From: Nitrospirota bacterium
GTDB taxonomy: Bacteria > Nitrospirota > Nitrospiria > Nitrospirales > Nitrospiraceae
DNA length: 5,080 nucleotides
Direction of reading: 5' to 3'
NCBI GenBank assembly: GCA_016201805.1
Contig: JACQCB010000077.1
Location: 1-5,080 of the forward strand
Made by a program: the position numbers and the translations under genes. The stretch's first letter is position 1. Every line of letters begins with the position of its first letter. Below the pieces are notes generated by a model. That model did not search any database. It had not been told where the DNA came from and worked only from the letters and a program-made list of their open reading frames with translations. Of the stretch, positions 1 through 4,732 are shown piece by piece.

Positions 1-241
1 CGTGACGACCCTTGGCGCCCTGCTTGATCAGTTTCCGGATGACCGACGGGTCGTCCTTCACGAGGTGGTAGGAGACGACCGTGTGGCCGCGTCCTTTCAG
101 GGCGCTCATGATCAGCGCGCCGCTCGTGTCGTTTTCGGGTGTGCGCGTGTCGCTGCAGGTGATGACCATGCAGGGGACCGACCGCGGAGCGGCGGCTTTG
201 TGCGCCTTGTGCGACGGTTTGCTCTGAGGCTCGTCGGGCAT
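1..241 (-). CDS. moaB: MoaB/MogA-type molybdenum cofactor biosynthesis protein (N-terminal part, cut by window edge)
   Basis: The minus strand from the ATG at 241 encodes 80 residues and continues past the left edge, so about half of a usual 160-180 residue MoaB is visible. After a basic, Ala/Lys-rich stretch of about 20 residues comes a beta strand (VPCMVITCSD, about 22-31) and the motif SDTRTPENDTSG (30-41), the hallmark of MoaB-like proteins; GHTVVSYHLVKDD (52-64) follows as the next conserved strand. Family members bind molybdopterin and act in its adenylylation before molybdenum insertion in the cytoplasm; the catalytic C-terminal half is not in view. The gene starts 5 nt after the ferredoxin stop codon, with a GGGGG stretch (250-254, 8 nt upstream) as a plausible ribosome site, so it is the fourth gene of an operon. 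MoaB and MogA cannot be separated with certainty from this half; DTSG favours MoaB. Confidence 0.88.
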   Translation of the reverse strand, partial: MPDEPQSKPSHKAHKAAAPRSVPCMVITCSDTRTPENDTSGALIMSALKGRGHTVVSYHLVKDDPSVIRKLIKQGAKGRH

Positions 242-246
242 GGCGG

Positions 247-573
247 TTACCCCCACACTTCATCCGGCAGCCTGAGCCGGTCCACCGGCTTGCCCTTGCC
301 GATGTGCTCGTCGAGAATGGCCGGCACGTCGGCTTCGGTGACGCCCTTGTACCAGACGCCGTCCGGGTAGACGACGACGGTGGGGCCCATCTGGCAGGGG
401 CCCAGGCAGTCCGTGGGGGTCACAATGACCCGCCCGATCAGGCTGCGCTCCATGACGCCGAAATTGAACTGATTGAGAACCCCCATGGCGCCGCGTTCCC
501 CGCACGAACCTTTGGGATGGCCCGGAGGGCGGGTGTTCTTGCACACGAGGATATGATATTTGGGTTTGGGCAT
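247..573 (-). CDS. Thioredoxin-like [2Fe-2S] ferredoxin
   Basis: This 108-residue protein has the four-cysteine signature of thioredoxin-fold [2Fe-2S] ferredoxins (Aquifex Fd1 / NuoE-like): Cys11, Cys24, Cys56 and Cys60, spaced C-x12-C-x31-C-x3-C. Supporting motifs are HILVCKN (7-13), SCGERGA (23-29) and TDCLGPCQMGPTVVVYPDG (54-72). These proteins carry one [2Fe-2S] cluster and act as small soluble electron carriers; the partner cannot be read from the sequence. The start at 573 is supported by AGGAG at 579-583, 5 nt upstream; an open frame extends further upstream but has no family resemblance and overlaps the zinc-ribbon gene. It is third in a minus-strand operon, 35 nt after the FmdB-type gene and 5 nt before moaB. 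The linkage to moaB hints at a link with a molybdoenzyme, but that is inference. Confidence 0.93.
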   Translation of the reverse strand: MPKPKYHILVCKNTRPPGHPKGSCGERGAMGVLNQFNFGVMERSLIGRVIVTPTDCLGPCQMGPTVVVYPDGVWYKGVTEADVPAILDEHIGKGKPVDRLRLPDEVWG

Positions 574-608
574 GATGGCTCCTTTTTGTGAGTAGGCAGC
601 GGGTTGAA

Positions 609-824
609 TCAGTGGCCGCAGCCGCCCCCGTGACCGCAACTGGTGCCCCCGGAAGGATCGGCGTCTCCCGAGCCGTAGGTCTTGGCGGCAAACCGCGAGA
701 TCAGACGCTCGACACGGGTTGTTCCGCATTGCGGGCAGGGGGTTTCGCCCGGCTTGGTATGGATGGACTGCAGCAGGGAGAACTGGTTCGAGCACCCCGC
801 GCATTGATATTCATAGATGGGCAT
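609..824 (-). CDS. FmdB-family zinc-ribbon protein
   Basis: A 71-residue protein that opens with MPIYEYQCAGC, the standard start of the FmdB/CxxC-CxxC regulatory family. The zinc knuckles are Cys8/Cys11 and Cys30/Cys33, joined by a short beta hairpin, followed by RVERLISRFAAKTYGSG (37-53). The family is named after a putative regulator in a formamidase operon; its molecular job is unsettled. The tail (from about 54) is low-complexity and ends in a Cys/His cluster with Cys63, His65, Cys69 and His71, which could bind a second metal. The start at 824 has AGGAGA at 831-836, 6 nt upstream, and this ribosome site contains the TAG stop of the preceding cyclotransferase-fold gene (gap 10 nt), so translation of the two is probably coupled. 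Confidence 0.92.
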   Translation of the reverse strand: MPIYEYQCAGCSNQFSLLQSIHTKPGETPCPQCGTTRVERLISRFAAKTYGSGDADPSGGTSCGHGGGCGH

Positions 825-834
825 GGTGTCTCTC

Positions 835-1296
835 CTATCGTCGCGGACGCTGGTCTTCCCACCAGTCGATGCATTCCTGGGGGAGCTTCCAGTGCTTGAT
901 GCCGGCCAGCACGAAGTCAATATAATGGTCTTGCGGCTTGAACTTGCCGGCCGGTTTGGCGGCATGGGTGGTGACCATTTCCTTGTCAGGGGTCTGGCCT
1001 TCTTCGTGTTCCGGATAGACGTTGATGGTGGAATGGCGGAAGGCGTTGGCCGGGACCTCGTCCCCGTACTGATCGAGGATTTTCAGGTCCTCCTGCGTGA
1101 TGTCGAACACGACGCCCCAGACCCGGTCGCCGACGGACGGGGTGAGGCTGGCCATTCCGCAGCGCCATTGGGACGACCAGCGGGGGAAGGTCAGGGTATG
1201 GTCAGACAGGTACGCCCGGTGAAGAAACGTGGCTTCCGGGGCCCGTTCTTTCAGTTGATTAGGGTGCAACGTTTCGCTGTAGATAAAGTATTTCAC
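835..1296 (-). CDS. Gamma-glutamylcyclotransferase-fold (GGCT/AIG2-like) protein, GTG start
   Basis: This 153-residue protein is collinear with gamma-glutamylcyclotransferase-like proteins: first strand YFIYSETL (3-10), the Leu/Arg helix and strand to about LTFPRWSSQW (35-44), GDRVWGVVFDITQEDLKILDQY (56-77), and a C-terminal helix YIDFVLAGIKHWKLP (125-139). Family enzymes release 5-oxoproline from gamma-glutamyl compounds. Two hallmarks look altered: the usual YGSN substrate loop reads YSET, and the position where I align the catalytic Glu (LDxxE) is Gly78, with Asp79 and Glu80 just after. Catalysis is therefore uncertain and the exact role unknown. The start is GTG; the family's first strand begins immediately, which rules against a longer N-terminus. 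No Shine-Dalgarno is seen, but a promoter lies directly upstream. It leads the FmdB-ferredoxin-moaB operon. Confidence 0.85.
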   Translation of the reverse strand: MKYFIYSETLHPNQLKERAPEATFLHRAYLSDHTLTFPRWSSQWRCGMASLTPSVGDRVWGVVFDITQEDLKILDQYGDEVPANAFRHSTINVYPEHEEGQTPDKEMVTTHAAKPAGKFKPQDHYIDFVLAGIKHWKLPQECIDWWEDQRPRR

Positions 1297-1304
1297 GCGT
1301 GGTA

Positions 1305-1334
1305 CTTGTACAGAATGGCGTTTCGGCTTGTCAA
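1305..1334 (-). promoter_or_regulatory. Sigma-70-type promoter of the cyclotransferase-FmdB-ferredoxin-moaB operon
   Basis: On the minus strand a perfect -35 TTGACA (1329-1334) is followed after 18 bp by TACAAG (1305-1310, 4 of 6 matches to TATAAT). Only 8 nt separate the -10 box from the GTG start codon at 1296, so transcription should begin 0-2 nt before it. No ribosome site is present, which agrees with a leaderless or near-leaderless mRNA. The whole element sits in the 53-bp gap to the divergent membrane-protein gene. Confidence 0.6.
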
Positions 1335-1349
1335 GTCGGCGGACCGGGC

Positions 1350-1781
1350 GTGAACCCTGAGTCGCGGCCGCGCTCCCCGCTCATCGTCTGGATTGAATGG
1401 GGCGCCGTGGCGTTGCTGGTCGGCGGCGTCGCTGGCTACATTCTCTGGAAGCCGCTGGATCCGATGGGCGATCCACGGGCCGCGCAGGCGCTGGCGCTGG
1501 TGCAGACGCATCCGGCGCGCTCCGCGCCGTCGATCCGGCAGGCCATTGGCGACGTCATGAAAGCCAACCGGGGGGCGGACCGGGTACCCTCCAGCGGCGA
1601 CTGGTCGGTGCGGCCGGATGACCAGGCCGGTGAGCGGGACAGCTACCACGTGCGTCTGGTGGTGCGCCTGCCGGGCGGGCAGGGGCACCGGTGGATCGAG
1701 TGGGAATATCTCTGGAAGGTGCGGCTGTCGCCTCCTGCCGTGATTCCTCTTTCGCGACCGGCCGTCGAGATCATGCCCTAG
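1350..1781 (+). CDS. Uncharacterised protein with one N-terminal membrane anchor
   Basis: I do not recognise this 143-residue protein. A short polar N-terminus (NPESRPRSP) precedes a hydrophobic segment, LIVWIEWGAVALLVGGVAGYIL (about 11-32), that reads as a single membrane anchor. Next come a helical Ala/Leu-rich part (about 41-72) and a basic/aromatic C-terminal domain of about 45 residues with a beta pattern (YHVRLVVRLP, HRWIEWEYLWKVRL). Positive charge on both sides of the anchor leaves topology open. Strong third-position G/C supports real coding. I chose GTG at 1350; another in-frame GTG at 1299 would add 17 residues with no membrane or family logic and would overlap the divergent promoter. 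No clear ribosome site is visible for either. The gene is divergent from the cyclotransferase-fold operon and ends 3 nt from the convergent DUF3105 gene. Confidence 0.72.
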   Translation: MNPESRPRSPLIVWIEWGAVALLVGGVAGYILWKPLDPMGDPRAAQALALVQTHPARSAPSIRQAIGDVMKANRGADRVPSSGDWSVRPDDQAGERDSYHVRLVVRLPGGQGHRWIEWEYLWKVRLSPPAVIPLSRPAVEIMP

Positions 1782-1784
1782 CCC

Positions 1785-2297
1785 TTACTTTTTTTGGTGG
1801 TGGTCGATGCCGACGTAGGCCTCGATGAAGCGGTCGATCCGGGCCTCATCGAAGTCATTGAACGTGTCGAGCCGTGTCCAGGCCGTGAGGGCGATCCGCG
1901 CGTCCATGTCGGGGTAGGGCGCCAGGATCAGGTGCAGGTATTTCTTTTCCTTTTCGGCGCGGGTCTTATACTTGAAAAAGACGCGCTCCAGTTTCTTGAC
2001 CAGATCAGGGCATCCCTTCGGGCAGTGGTACTGGATGACCACCCCGCCGTCCTCCAGGTTGTGTACCTGGTATTCCTTGGGGATGGGCTTGTCGTAGGCT
2101 CCCCAGGGGGCGATCCCTGGCATATGCGGGCCTGATGTGGGCGGGTCGCTGTTGTAGGGAGAATGGGGATCGCCCAACCGCTTGATGTGGAGGTTGCCGA
2201 GGTCGGGGAATTCTTTGCCTGGCTGGGAGGAATCCGGGGCGGGCCCGGCTCCCAGCAGCCACGGCAGCAGCGCCAGTGCAAGCAGGCCGCGCATCAT
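1785..2297 (-). CDS. DUF3105 family protein with N-terminal signal sequence
   Basis: A 170-residue protein with a hydrophobic signal-like N-terminus (RGLLALALLPWLLGAGPAP, 3-21), so probably exported or membrane-tethered. The mature part carries the DUF3105 hallmarks PPTSGPH (52-58), PWGAYDKPIPKEYQVHNLEDG (64-84) and VVIQYHCP (86-93). Cys92 and Cys96 (CPKGC) form a CxxxC pair. The C-terminal region (ALTAWTRLDTFNDFDEARIDRFIEAY, 136-161) also fits the family. DUF3105 function is unknown. The first ATG (2297) overlaps the Rieske stop codon as ATGA, so translation is probably coupled; a second ATG follows at 2294. No independent ribosome site is seen. Pairing with a Rieske protein suggests a redox or metal-related role outside the cytoplasm, but that is inference. 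Confidence 0.9.
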   Translation of the reverse strand: MMRGLLALALLPWLLGAGPAPDSSQPGKEFPDLGNLHIKRLGDPHSPYNSDPPTSGPHMPGIAPWGAYDKPIPKEYQVHNLEDGGVVIQYHCPKGCPDLVKKLERVFFKYKTRAEKEKKYLHLILAPYPDMDARIALTAWTRLDTFNDFDEARIDRFIEAYVGIDHHQKK

Positions 2298-2605
2298 GGC
2301 GTGACGGAGACCGAGATCTTGCCGTCCTCGACCTTCACCTGGTAACAGGCCACGCTCATGTCCGGATTTTTGACGTACTGGCCCGTCTTGATGTGGTAGC
2401 GGTAGCCGTGCCAGGGGCAGATGACCACACCACCCTTGATTTTCCCCTCGCCCAGTGGGCCGCCGGCGTGCTGGCACATGTTGTCGATGGCATAGATCGA
2501 CCCCTCCAGGTTAAAAAGCGCCACCTCGATGCGCTGCACGGCGACGACTTTGGCGGTGCCCGGAGGGATGTCCGAGAGATCGGCGACATGGACAAAAGAT
2601 CCCAT
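2294..2605 (-). CDS. Rieske [2Fe-2S] ferredoxin-type protein
   Basis: A 103-residue single-domain Rieske protein. Cluster ligands are visible as Cys44-x-His46 (CQHAGGPL) and Cys63-xx-His66 (CPWHGYRYH), preceded by VALFNLEGSIYAIDNMC (28-44) and followed by the terminal strands YQVKVEDGKISVSV (88-101). Its length and lack of a signal peptide fit the small soluble ferredoxins and NirD-like subunits rather than bc1-complex Rieske subunits. It carries electrons in the cytoplasm; the oxidoreductase partner is not in the window. It is the first gene of a two-gene unit with DUF3105 (4-nt ATGA overlap). The start at 2605 has no Shine-Dalgarno, but a good promoter ends 6 nt upstream, so the ATG itself is probably the 5' end of the mRNA. 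Confidence 0.94.
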   Translation of the reverse strand: MGSFVHVADLSDIPPGTAKVVAVQRIEVALFNLEGSIYAIDNMCQHAGGPLGEGKIKGGVVICPWHGYRYHIKTGQYVKNPDMSVACYQVKVEDGKISVSVTP

Positions 2606-2611
2606 CAGCGG

Positions 2612-2640
2612 ATTGTAAGCCGCATGCGCCGGGACTTCAA
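2612..2640 (-). promoter_or_regulatory. Promoter of the Rieske-DUF3105 unit, predicted leaderless
   Basis: On the minus strand TTGAAG (2635-2640, 4 of 6) is followed after 17 bp by TACAAT (2612-2617, 5 of 6). Six nt then lead to the ATG at 2605, which puts the expected +1 at the A of the start codon. No ribosome site lies between them. An unrelated upstream ATG (2624) is out of frame. Confidence 0.65.
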
Positions 2641-2724
2641 GACGGGAGTGGGAATCCTGTGCAGGCGGGGTTGGGGCTGGATTTTCGCCGTAGTCCTATG
2701 CTATACGAATTTGGACGTCGGGCG

Positions 2725-2749
2725 GCGCCCCTCACCGTGAACGGGGCGC
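2725..2749. repeat. GC-rich inverted repeat in the Rieske/HNH divergent region
   Basis: GCGCCCC (2725-2731) and GGGGCGC (2743-2749) form a perfect 7-bp inverted repeat around an 11-nt centre, which itself contains TCAC-C-GTGA. It lies 36 nt upstream of the HNH start. It could be a hairpin in the 5' UTR or an operator; there is no T-tract to make it a terminator. In the rest of the 180-bp gap (2606-2785) I see the Rieske promoter, AT-rich -10-like stretches around 2697-2710 with no convincing -35, and the HNH ribosome site. Confidence 0.45.
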
Positions 2750-2785
2750 GATTACTCGTCATTCGCTTTTGGTGAAAGGGGGTTT

Positions 2786-3331
2786 ATGGAGCTCACCCTG
2801 TTGCTGAATGCCACGTACGAGCCCCTCCGTGTGTTGAACTGGCAGAAGGCCGTCACCCTGCTGTGGCAGGGGAAGGTCGAAGTGCTCGAAGTCTATGACC
2901 GCGAAATCCACGGCGTGTCGATCTCCTTCAAGCTGCCGGCGGTCATGCGGCTGCTGAAGATGGTCAGGATCCGCGAAGCCCACCGCTCGGTCAAGTTTTC
3001 ACGGATTAATATTTTTACCCGCGACGGGTTCAAGTGCCAGTACTGCCGGCGAAAGTTCCGGACGGAGGATCTCACGTTCGATCATGTGGTGCCGATCGCC
3101 AAGAGCGGCACCAAGACGTGGGAGAACATCGTGACGGCCTGCTGGGCCTGCAACAACCGGAAGAGCGGGCGGACGCCGGAAGAAGCCCACATGCACCTGC
3201 TGAAGAAGCCGGTCAAGCCGAGGTGGCATCCGGTGGTCACGATCACGATCGGCATCCGGAACACGCCGGAGAGCTGGCGGGACTATCTCTACTGGAACAT
3301 GGAACTCGAATCGGACATCCCGGGATCGTAG
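2786..3331 (+). CDS. HNH endonuclease family protein with zinc-binding cysteines
   Basis: A 181-residue protein of the widespread stand-alone HNH family that starts with LLLNATYEPLRVLNWQKAV (5-23). The first zinc pair is Cys84/Cys87 (CQYC); the catalytic strand is LTFDHVVP (96-103) with Asp99-His100; Asn114 (WENIV) and Cys119/Cys122 (CWACNNRK, second zinc pair) complete the beta-beta-alpha-metal motif. The N-terminal 70 residues form a family-specific domain, and the C-terminus (PRWHPVVTITIG, 145-156) is also typical. Members are predicted metal-dependent DNA nucleases; the in vivo role is not established and no restriction or phage partner is next to it. AAAGGGGGT (2775-2783) lies just before the ATG and differs from the consensus AAAGGAGGT at one base. 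A strong terminator follows 22 nt after the stop, so this is probably a single-gene unit. Confidence 0.93.
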   Translation: MELTLLLNATYEPLRVLNWQKAVTLLWQGKVEVLEVYDREIHGVSISFKLPAVMRLLKMVRIREAHRSVKFSRINIFTRDGFKCQYCRRKFRTEDLTFDHVVPIAKSGTKTWENIVTACWACNNRKSGRTPEEAHMHLLKKPVKPRWHPVVTITIGIRNTPESWRDYLYWNMELESDIPGS

Positions 3332-3352
3332 TTGGGATGATGAGCGGAAGGA

Positions 3353-3384
3353 GGGAGGTCGCCGTTGGGCGGCCTCCCTTTTTT
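3353..3384 (+). terminator. Intrinsic terminator of the HNH gene
   Basis: GGGAGGTCGCC (3353-3363) pairs with GGCGGCCTCCC (3368-3378) in an 11-bp stem with one G-U wobble and a GTTG loop, followed directly by six T (3379-3384). It lies between two convergent genes. In the minus direction the hairpin exists but has no T-tract, so it probably serves the plus strand mainly. Confidence 0.95.
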
Positions 3385-3389
3385 ATTGC

Positions 3390-3833
3390 TTACTTGACCC
3401 GGTTCAACACGATCTCAATATCTTTGGCGCCCACCATCGTGGGGTTCTTGGCGAACTCGCCTTCGATATCACCGGGCTGCGCGGGCCCTGCGCTGCCGTC
3501 CTTGTCCAGCCTCGCGATGATCGCCACCATGCCCCTGAGCTCGGAACCCTGGGTGAGCACATCGGCATTCGTGACTTCAAAAGGCTGGGGGAACTTGGGA
3601 TGTTCGATGCGCAGTGCCGCAAGGGGGCGGGGAGGCCCGCTTGGCCGGCGGACGATCACGAAGAGAATATCCGTGGGCGCCATCTTGGAAACCAACGAAG
3701 GGTCGATCGTGACGGTGCCTGCAATCGATCCGGCGGCTTCCTTTCCCCCATGGAGAATGCCCTGCCACGCCGCGATTCCGGCCAACAGGACGATGCCGAC
3801 GAAAAGCAAAGGCACGGCGAGTTTTTTGTTCAT
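3390..3833 (-). CDS. Membrane-anchored protein with stand-alone CcmI/CycH C-terminal-like domain
   Basis: A 147-residue protein with one N-terminal anchor (LAVPLLFVGIVLLAGIAAW, 5-23, after the basic MNKK). The remainder matches the pattern I recall for the periplasmic C-terminal domain of the cytochrome c maturation factor CcmI/CycH (also the C-terminus of E. coli CcmH): SIAGTVTIDPSLVSKMAPTD (36-55), ILFVIVRRPSGPPRPLAALR (56-75), then IIARLDKDGSAGPAQPGDIEG (105-125) and a closing IEIVLN strand. Full CcmI also has TPR repeats that bind apocytochrome; these are absent, so the domain stands alone. A role in cytochrome c handling in the periplasm is plausible but inferred. The start at 3833 is followed at once by the anchor and has no Shine-Dalgarno; a TATAAT box lies 6 nt upstream. 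It is divergent from the siroheme gene, 105 nt apart. Confidence 0.85.
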   Translation of the reverse strand: MNKKLAVPLLFVGIVLLAGIAAWQGILHGGKEAAGSIAGTVTIDPSLVSKMAPTDILFVIVRRPSGPPRPLAALRIEHPKFPQPFEVTNADVLTQGSELRGMVAIIARLDKDGSAGPAQPGDIEGEFAKNPTMVGAKDIEIVLNRVK

Positions 3834-3839
3834 GGCGGG

Positions 3840-3868
3840 ATTATAGCCGACGTGCGCATCGGGGACAA
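3840..3868 (-). promoter_or_regulatory. Promoter of the CcmI-like gene, predicted leaderless
   Basis: The minus strand carries a perfect TATAAT (3840-3845) and, 17 bp upstream, TTGTCC (3863-3868, 4 of 6 matches to TTGACA). The -10 box ends 6 nt before the ATG, so +1 is expected at the A of the start codon. The geometry is identical to that of the Rieske promoter. Confidence 0.7.
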
Positions 3869-3872
3869 TGTA

Positions 3873-3902
3873 TTTACCTGCGTTCGAACGATACGGTAAG
3901 AT
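3873..3902 (+). promoter_or_regulatory. Weak candidate promoter of the precorrin-2 dehydrogenase gene, with embedded palindrome
   Basis: TTTACC (3873-3878) and TAAGAT (3897-3902) are each 4 of 6 matches to sigma-70 hexamers, 18 bp apart. The spacer contains the perfect 10-bp palindrome CGTTCGAACG (3881-3890), a possible operator. A 36-nt leader with a good ribosome site would follow. The hexamers are weak enough for this to be chance. Confidence 0.35.
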
Positions 3903-3938
3903 GCGGCTGTATTTAGCGATAGGGAAGGGGAGGAACAC

Positions 3939-4571
3939 ATGAAATTCGGGTTCCAGATCAATCTCGACGTCAAAGACCGGGCCTGCCTGGTGATCGGGGG
4001 CGAAGGCGAGGCGGCGGACAAGGCCAACCGGCTGCTGGAAGCCGGAGCCAGGGTGACCCTCATCAGCCCCAAGCTGAACGATGAGCTCAAGAGCATGGCC
4101 GCCTCGGCCAGGATCCTTCACCGGGGACGCCGGTTCAAGAGTTCGGATGTGGATGAGGGGGTGTGGCTGGTCATGAACACGGTGAAGACCGACGAGGTCC
4201 TCAGCCGCGATCTGTTCAAGCTGGCCAGGCAGAAAGGATTCCAGCTCTGCTCCACTGATCAGCCGGACTATTCGACCTTCACGATGCCGGCTCTGGTCGC
4301 CCGGGGGCCGCTGCGGATCGCCATCAGCACCAGCGGGGTTTCGCCGGCGCTCGCCAGCCGGTTGAGGCAGGACCTCGAGCCGTTGTTCGACGAGCGGTTC
4401 GAGGTCTTTCTCGAGTGGCTGGATGTGTATCGAGCGCATCTTCAAACGACAGAACTAAATATTGAAAAGAGGCAGCAATTATTGAGAGATGCAGTGTCCA
4501 AAGTAAAGCTTCAGGCGAAGATTGAATTTCCCAAAGTCGAAAAGAAGGCCGAAGAGAAGAAGGGGACGTAG
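3939..4571 (+). CDS. sirC: Precorrin-2 dehydrogenase (siroheme synthase N-terminal type; SirC/Met8-like)
   Basis: A 210-residue protein that aligns with the NAD-dependent half of CysG. The N-terminal Rossmann fold reads ACLVIGGEGEAADKANRLLEAGARVTLISP (15-44, in order), where the first Gly-rich loop is GGEGEA instead of the usual GGGxVA. The active-site segment CSTDQPDYSTFTMPA (104-118) contains Asp107, at the place of the catalytic Asp of CysG (VVDxP). RGPLRIAISTSGVSPALASRLRQDLE (122-147) is the strongly conserved block. The enzyme oxidises precorrin-2 to sirohydrochlorin; some relatives also insert iron. No methyltransferase domain is fused. The final 20 or so residues are Lys/Glu-rich (KVEKKAEEKKGT) and lie in DNA with visibly lower G+C (about 4440-4560). 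GGGGAGG (3927-3933), 5 nt before the ATG, fixes the start. Confidence 0.93.
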   Translation: MKFGFQINLDVKDRACLVIGGEGEAADKANRLLEAGARVTLISPKLNDELKSMAASARILHRGRRFKSSDVDEGVWLVMNTVKTDEVLSRDLFKLARQKGFQLCSTDQPDYSTFTMPALVARGPLRIAISTSGVSPALASRLRQDLEPLFDERFEVFLEWLDVYRAHLQTTELNIEKRQQLLRDAVSKVKLQAKIEFPKVEKKAEEKKGT

Positions 4572-4591
4572 GGGCGGGATTCATCCCGCCC
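4572..4591. terminator. GC-rich hairpin directly after the precorrin-2 dehydrogenase stop (possible weak terminator)
   Basis: GGGCGGGAT (4572-4580) and ATCCCGCCC (4583-4591) form a perfect 9-bp inverted repeat that begins at the base after the TAG stop codon; as RNA it is an 8-bp stem with a TTCA loop. No T-tract follows (CTCTTCG), so it may stabilise the 3' end or be only a weak terminator. Confidence 0.5.
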
Positions 4592-4677
4592 TCTTCGCTG
4601 GCCCCCTTTCCGAATGGATTGCCTTCCCCGTTTTTGTTCTGCAAGTAACTTTTTCCTAAGAGCCTGTGTCTAACTGG

Positions 4678-4702
4678 TTGACCTCGCAAATGGCGAGATC
4701 AA
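4678..4702. repeat. 25-bp inverted repeat upstream of the NYN promoter
   Basis: TTGACCTCGC (4678-4687) and GCGAGATCAA (4693-4702) are inverted copies with one mismatch around AAATG. The repeat ends 30 nt before the -35 box at 4733, so an operator is possible; it lacks a T-tract. Elsewhere in 4592-4732 I see no gene and no convincing signal. Confidence 0.5.
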
Positions 4703-4732
4703 CGATCGGTCATGGGCGCACAATGAATAGGC

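Noticed and set aside
817..1353. Long open plus-strand frame across the cyclotransferase-fold gene
   Set aside because: It is antisense to a gene with clear family motifs, has no family resemblance of its own and arises from high G+C.
1787..1796. Run of seven T after the plus-strand membrane-protein gene as a terminator
   Set aside because: No GC-rich hairpin precedes it; the run encodes the lysine-rich C-terminus of the convergent DUF3105 protein.
2298..2477. N-terminal extension of the DUF3105 frame into the Rieske gene
   Set aside because: A signal sequence starts at the ATG at 2297, and the upstream residues overlap the Rieske coding region with no family similarity.
3034..3846. Plus-strand frame of about 270 codons from inside the HNH gene into the CcmI-like gene
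   Set aside because: It crosses a strong terminator and two well-supported genes in other frames; composition is that of a shadow frame.
3834..4445. Minus-strand upstream extension of the CcmI-like frame across the siroheme gene
   Set aside because: The membrane anchor begins right after the ATG at 3833 and a TATAAT box lies 6 nt upstream; the extension only mirrors the siroheme gene.
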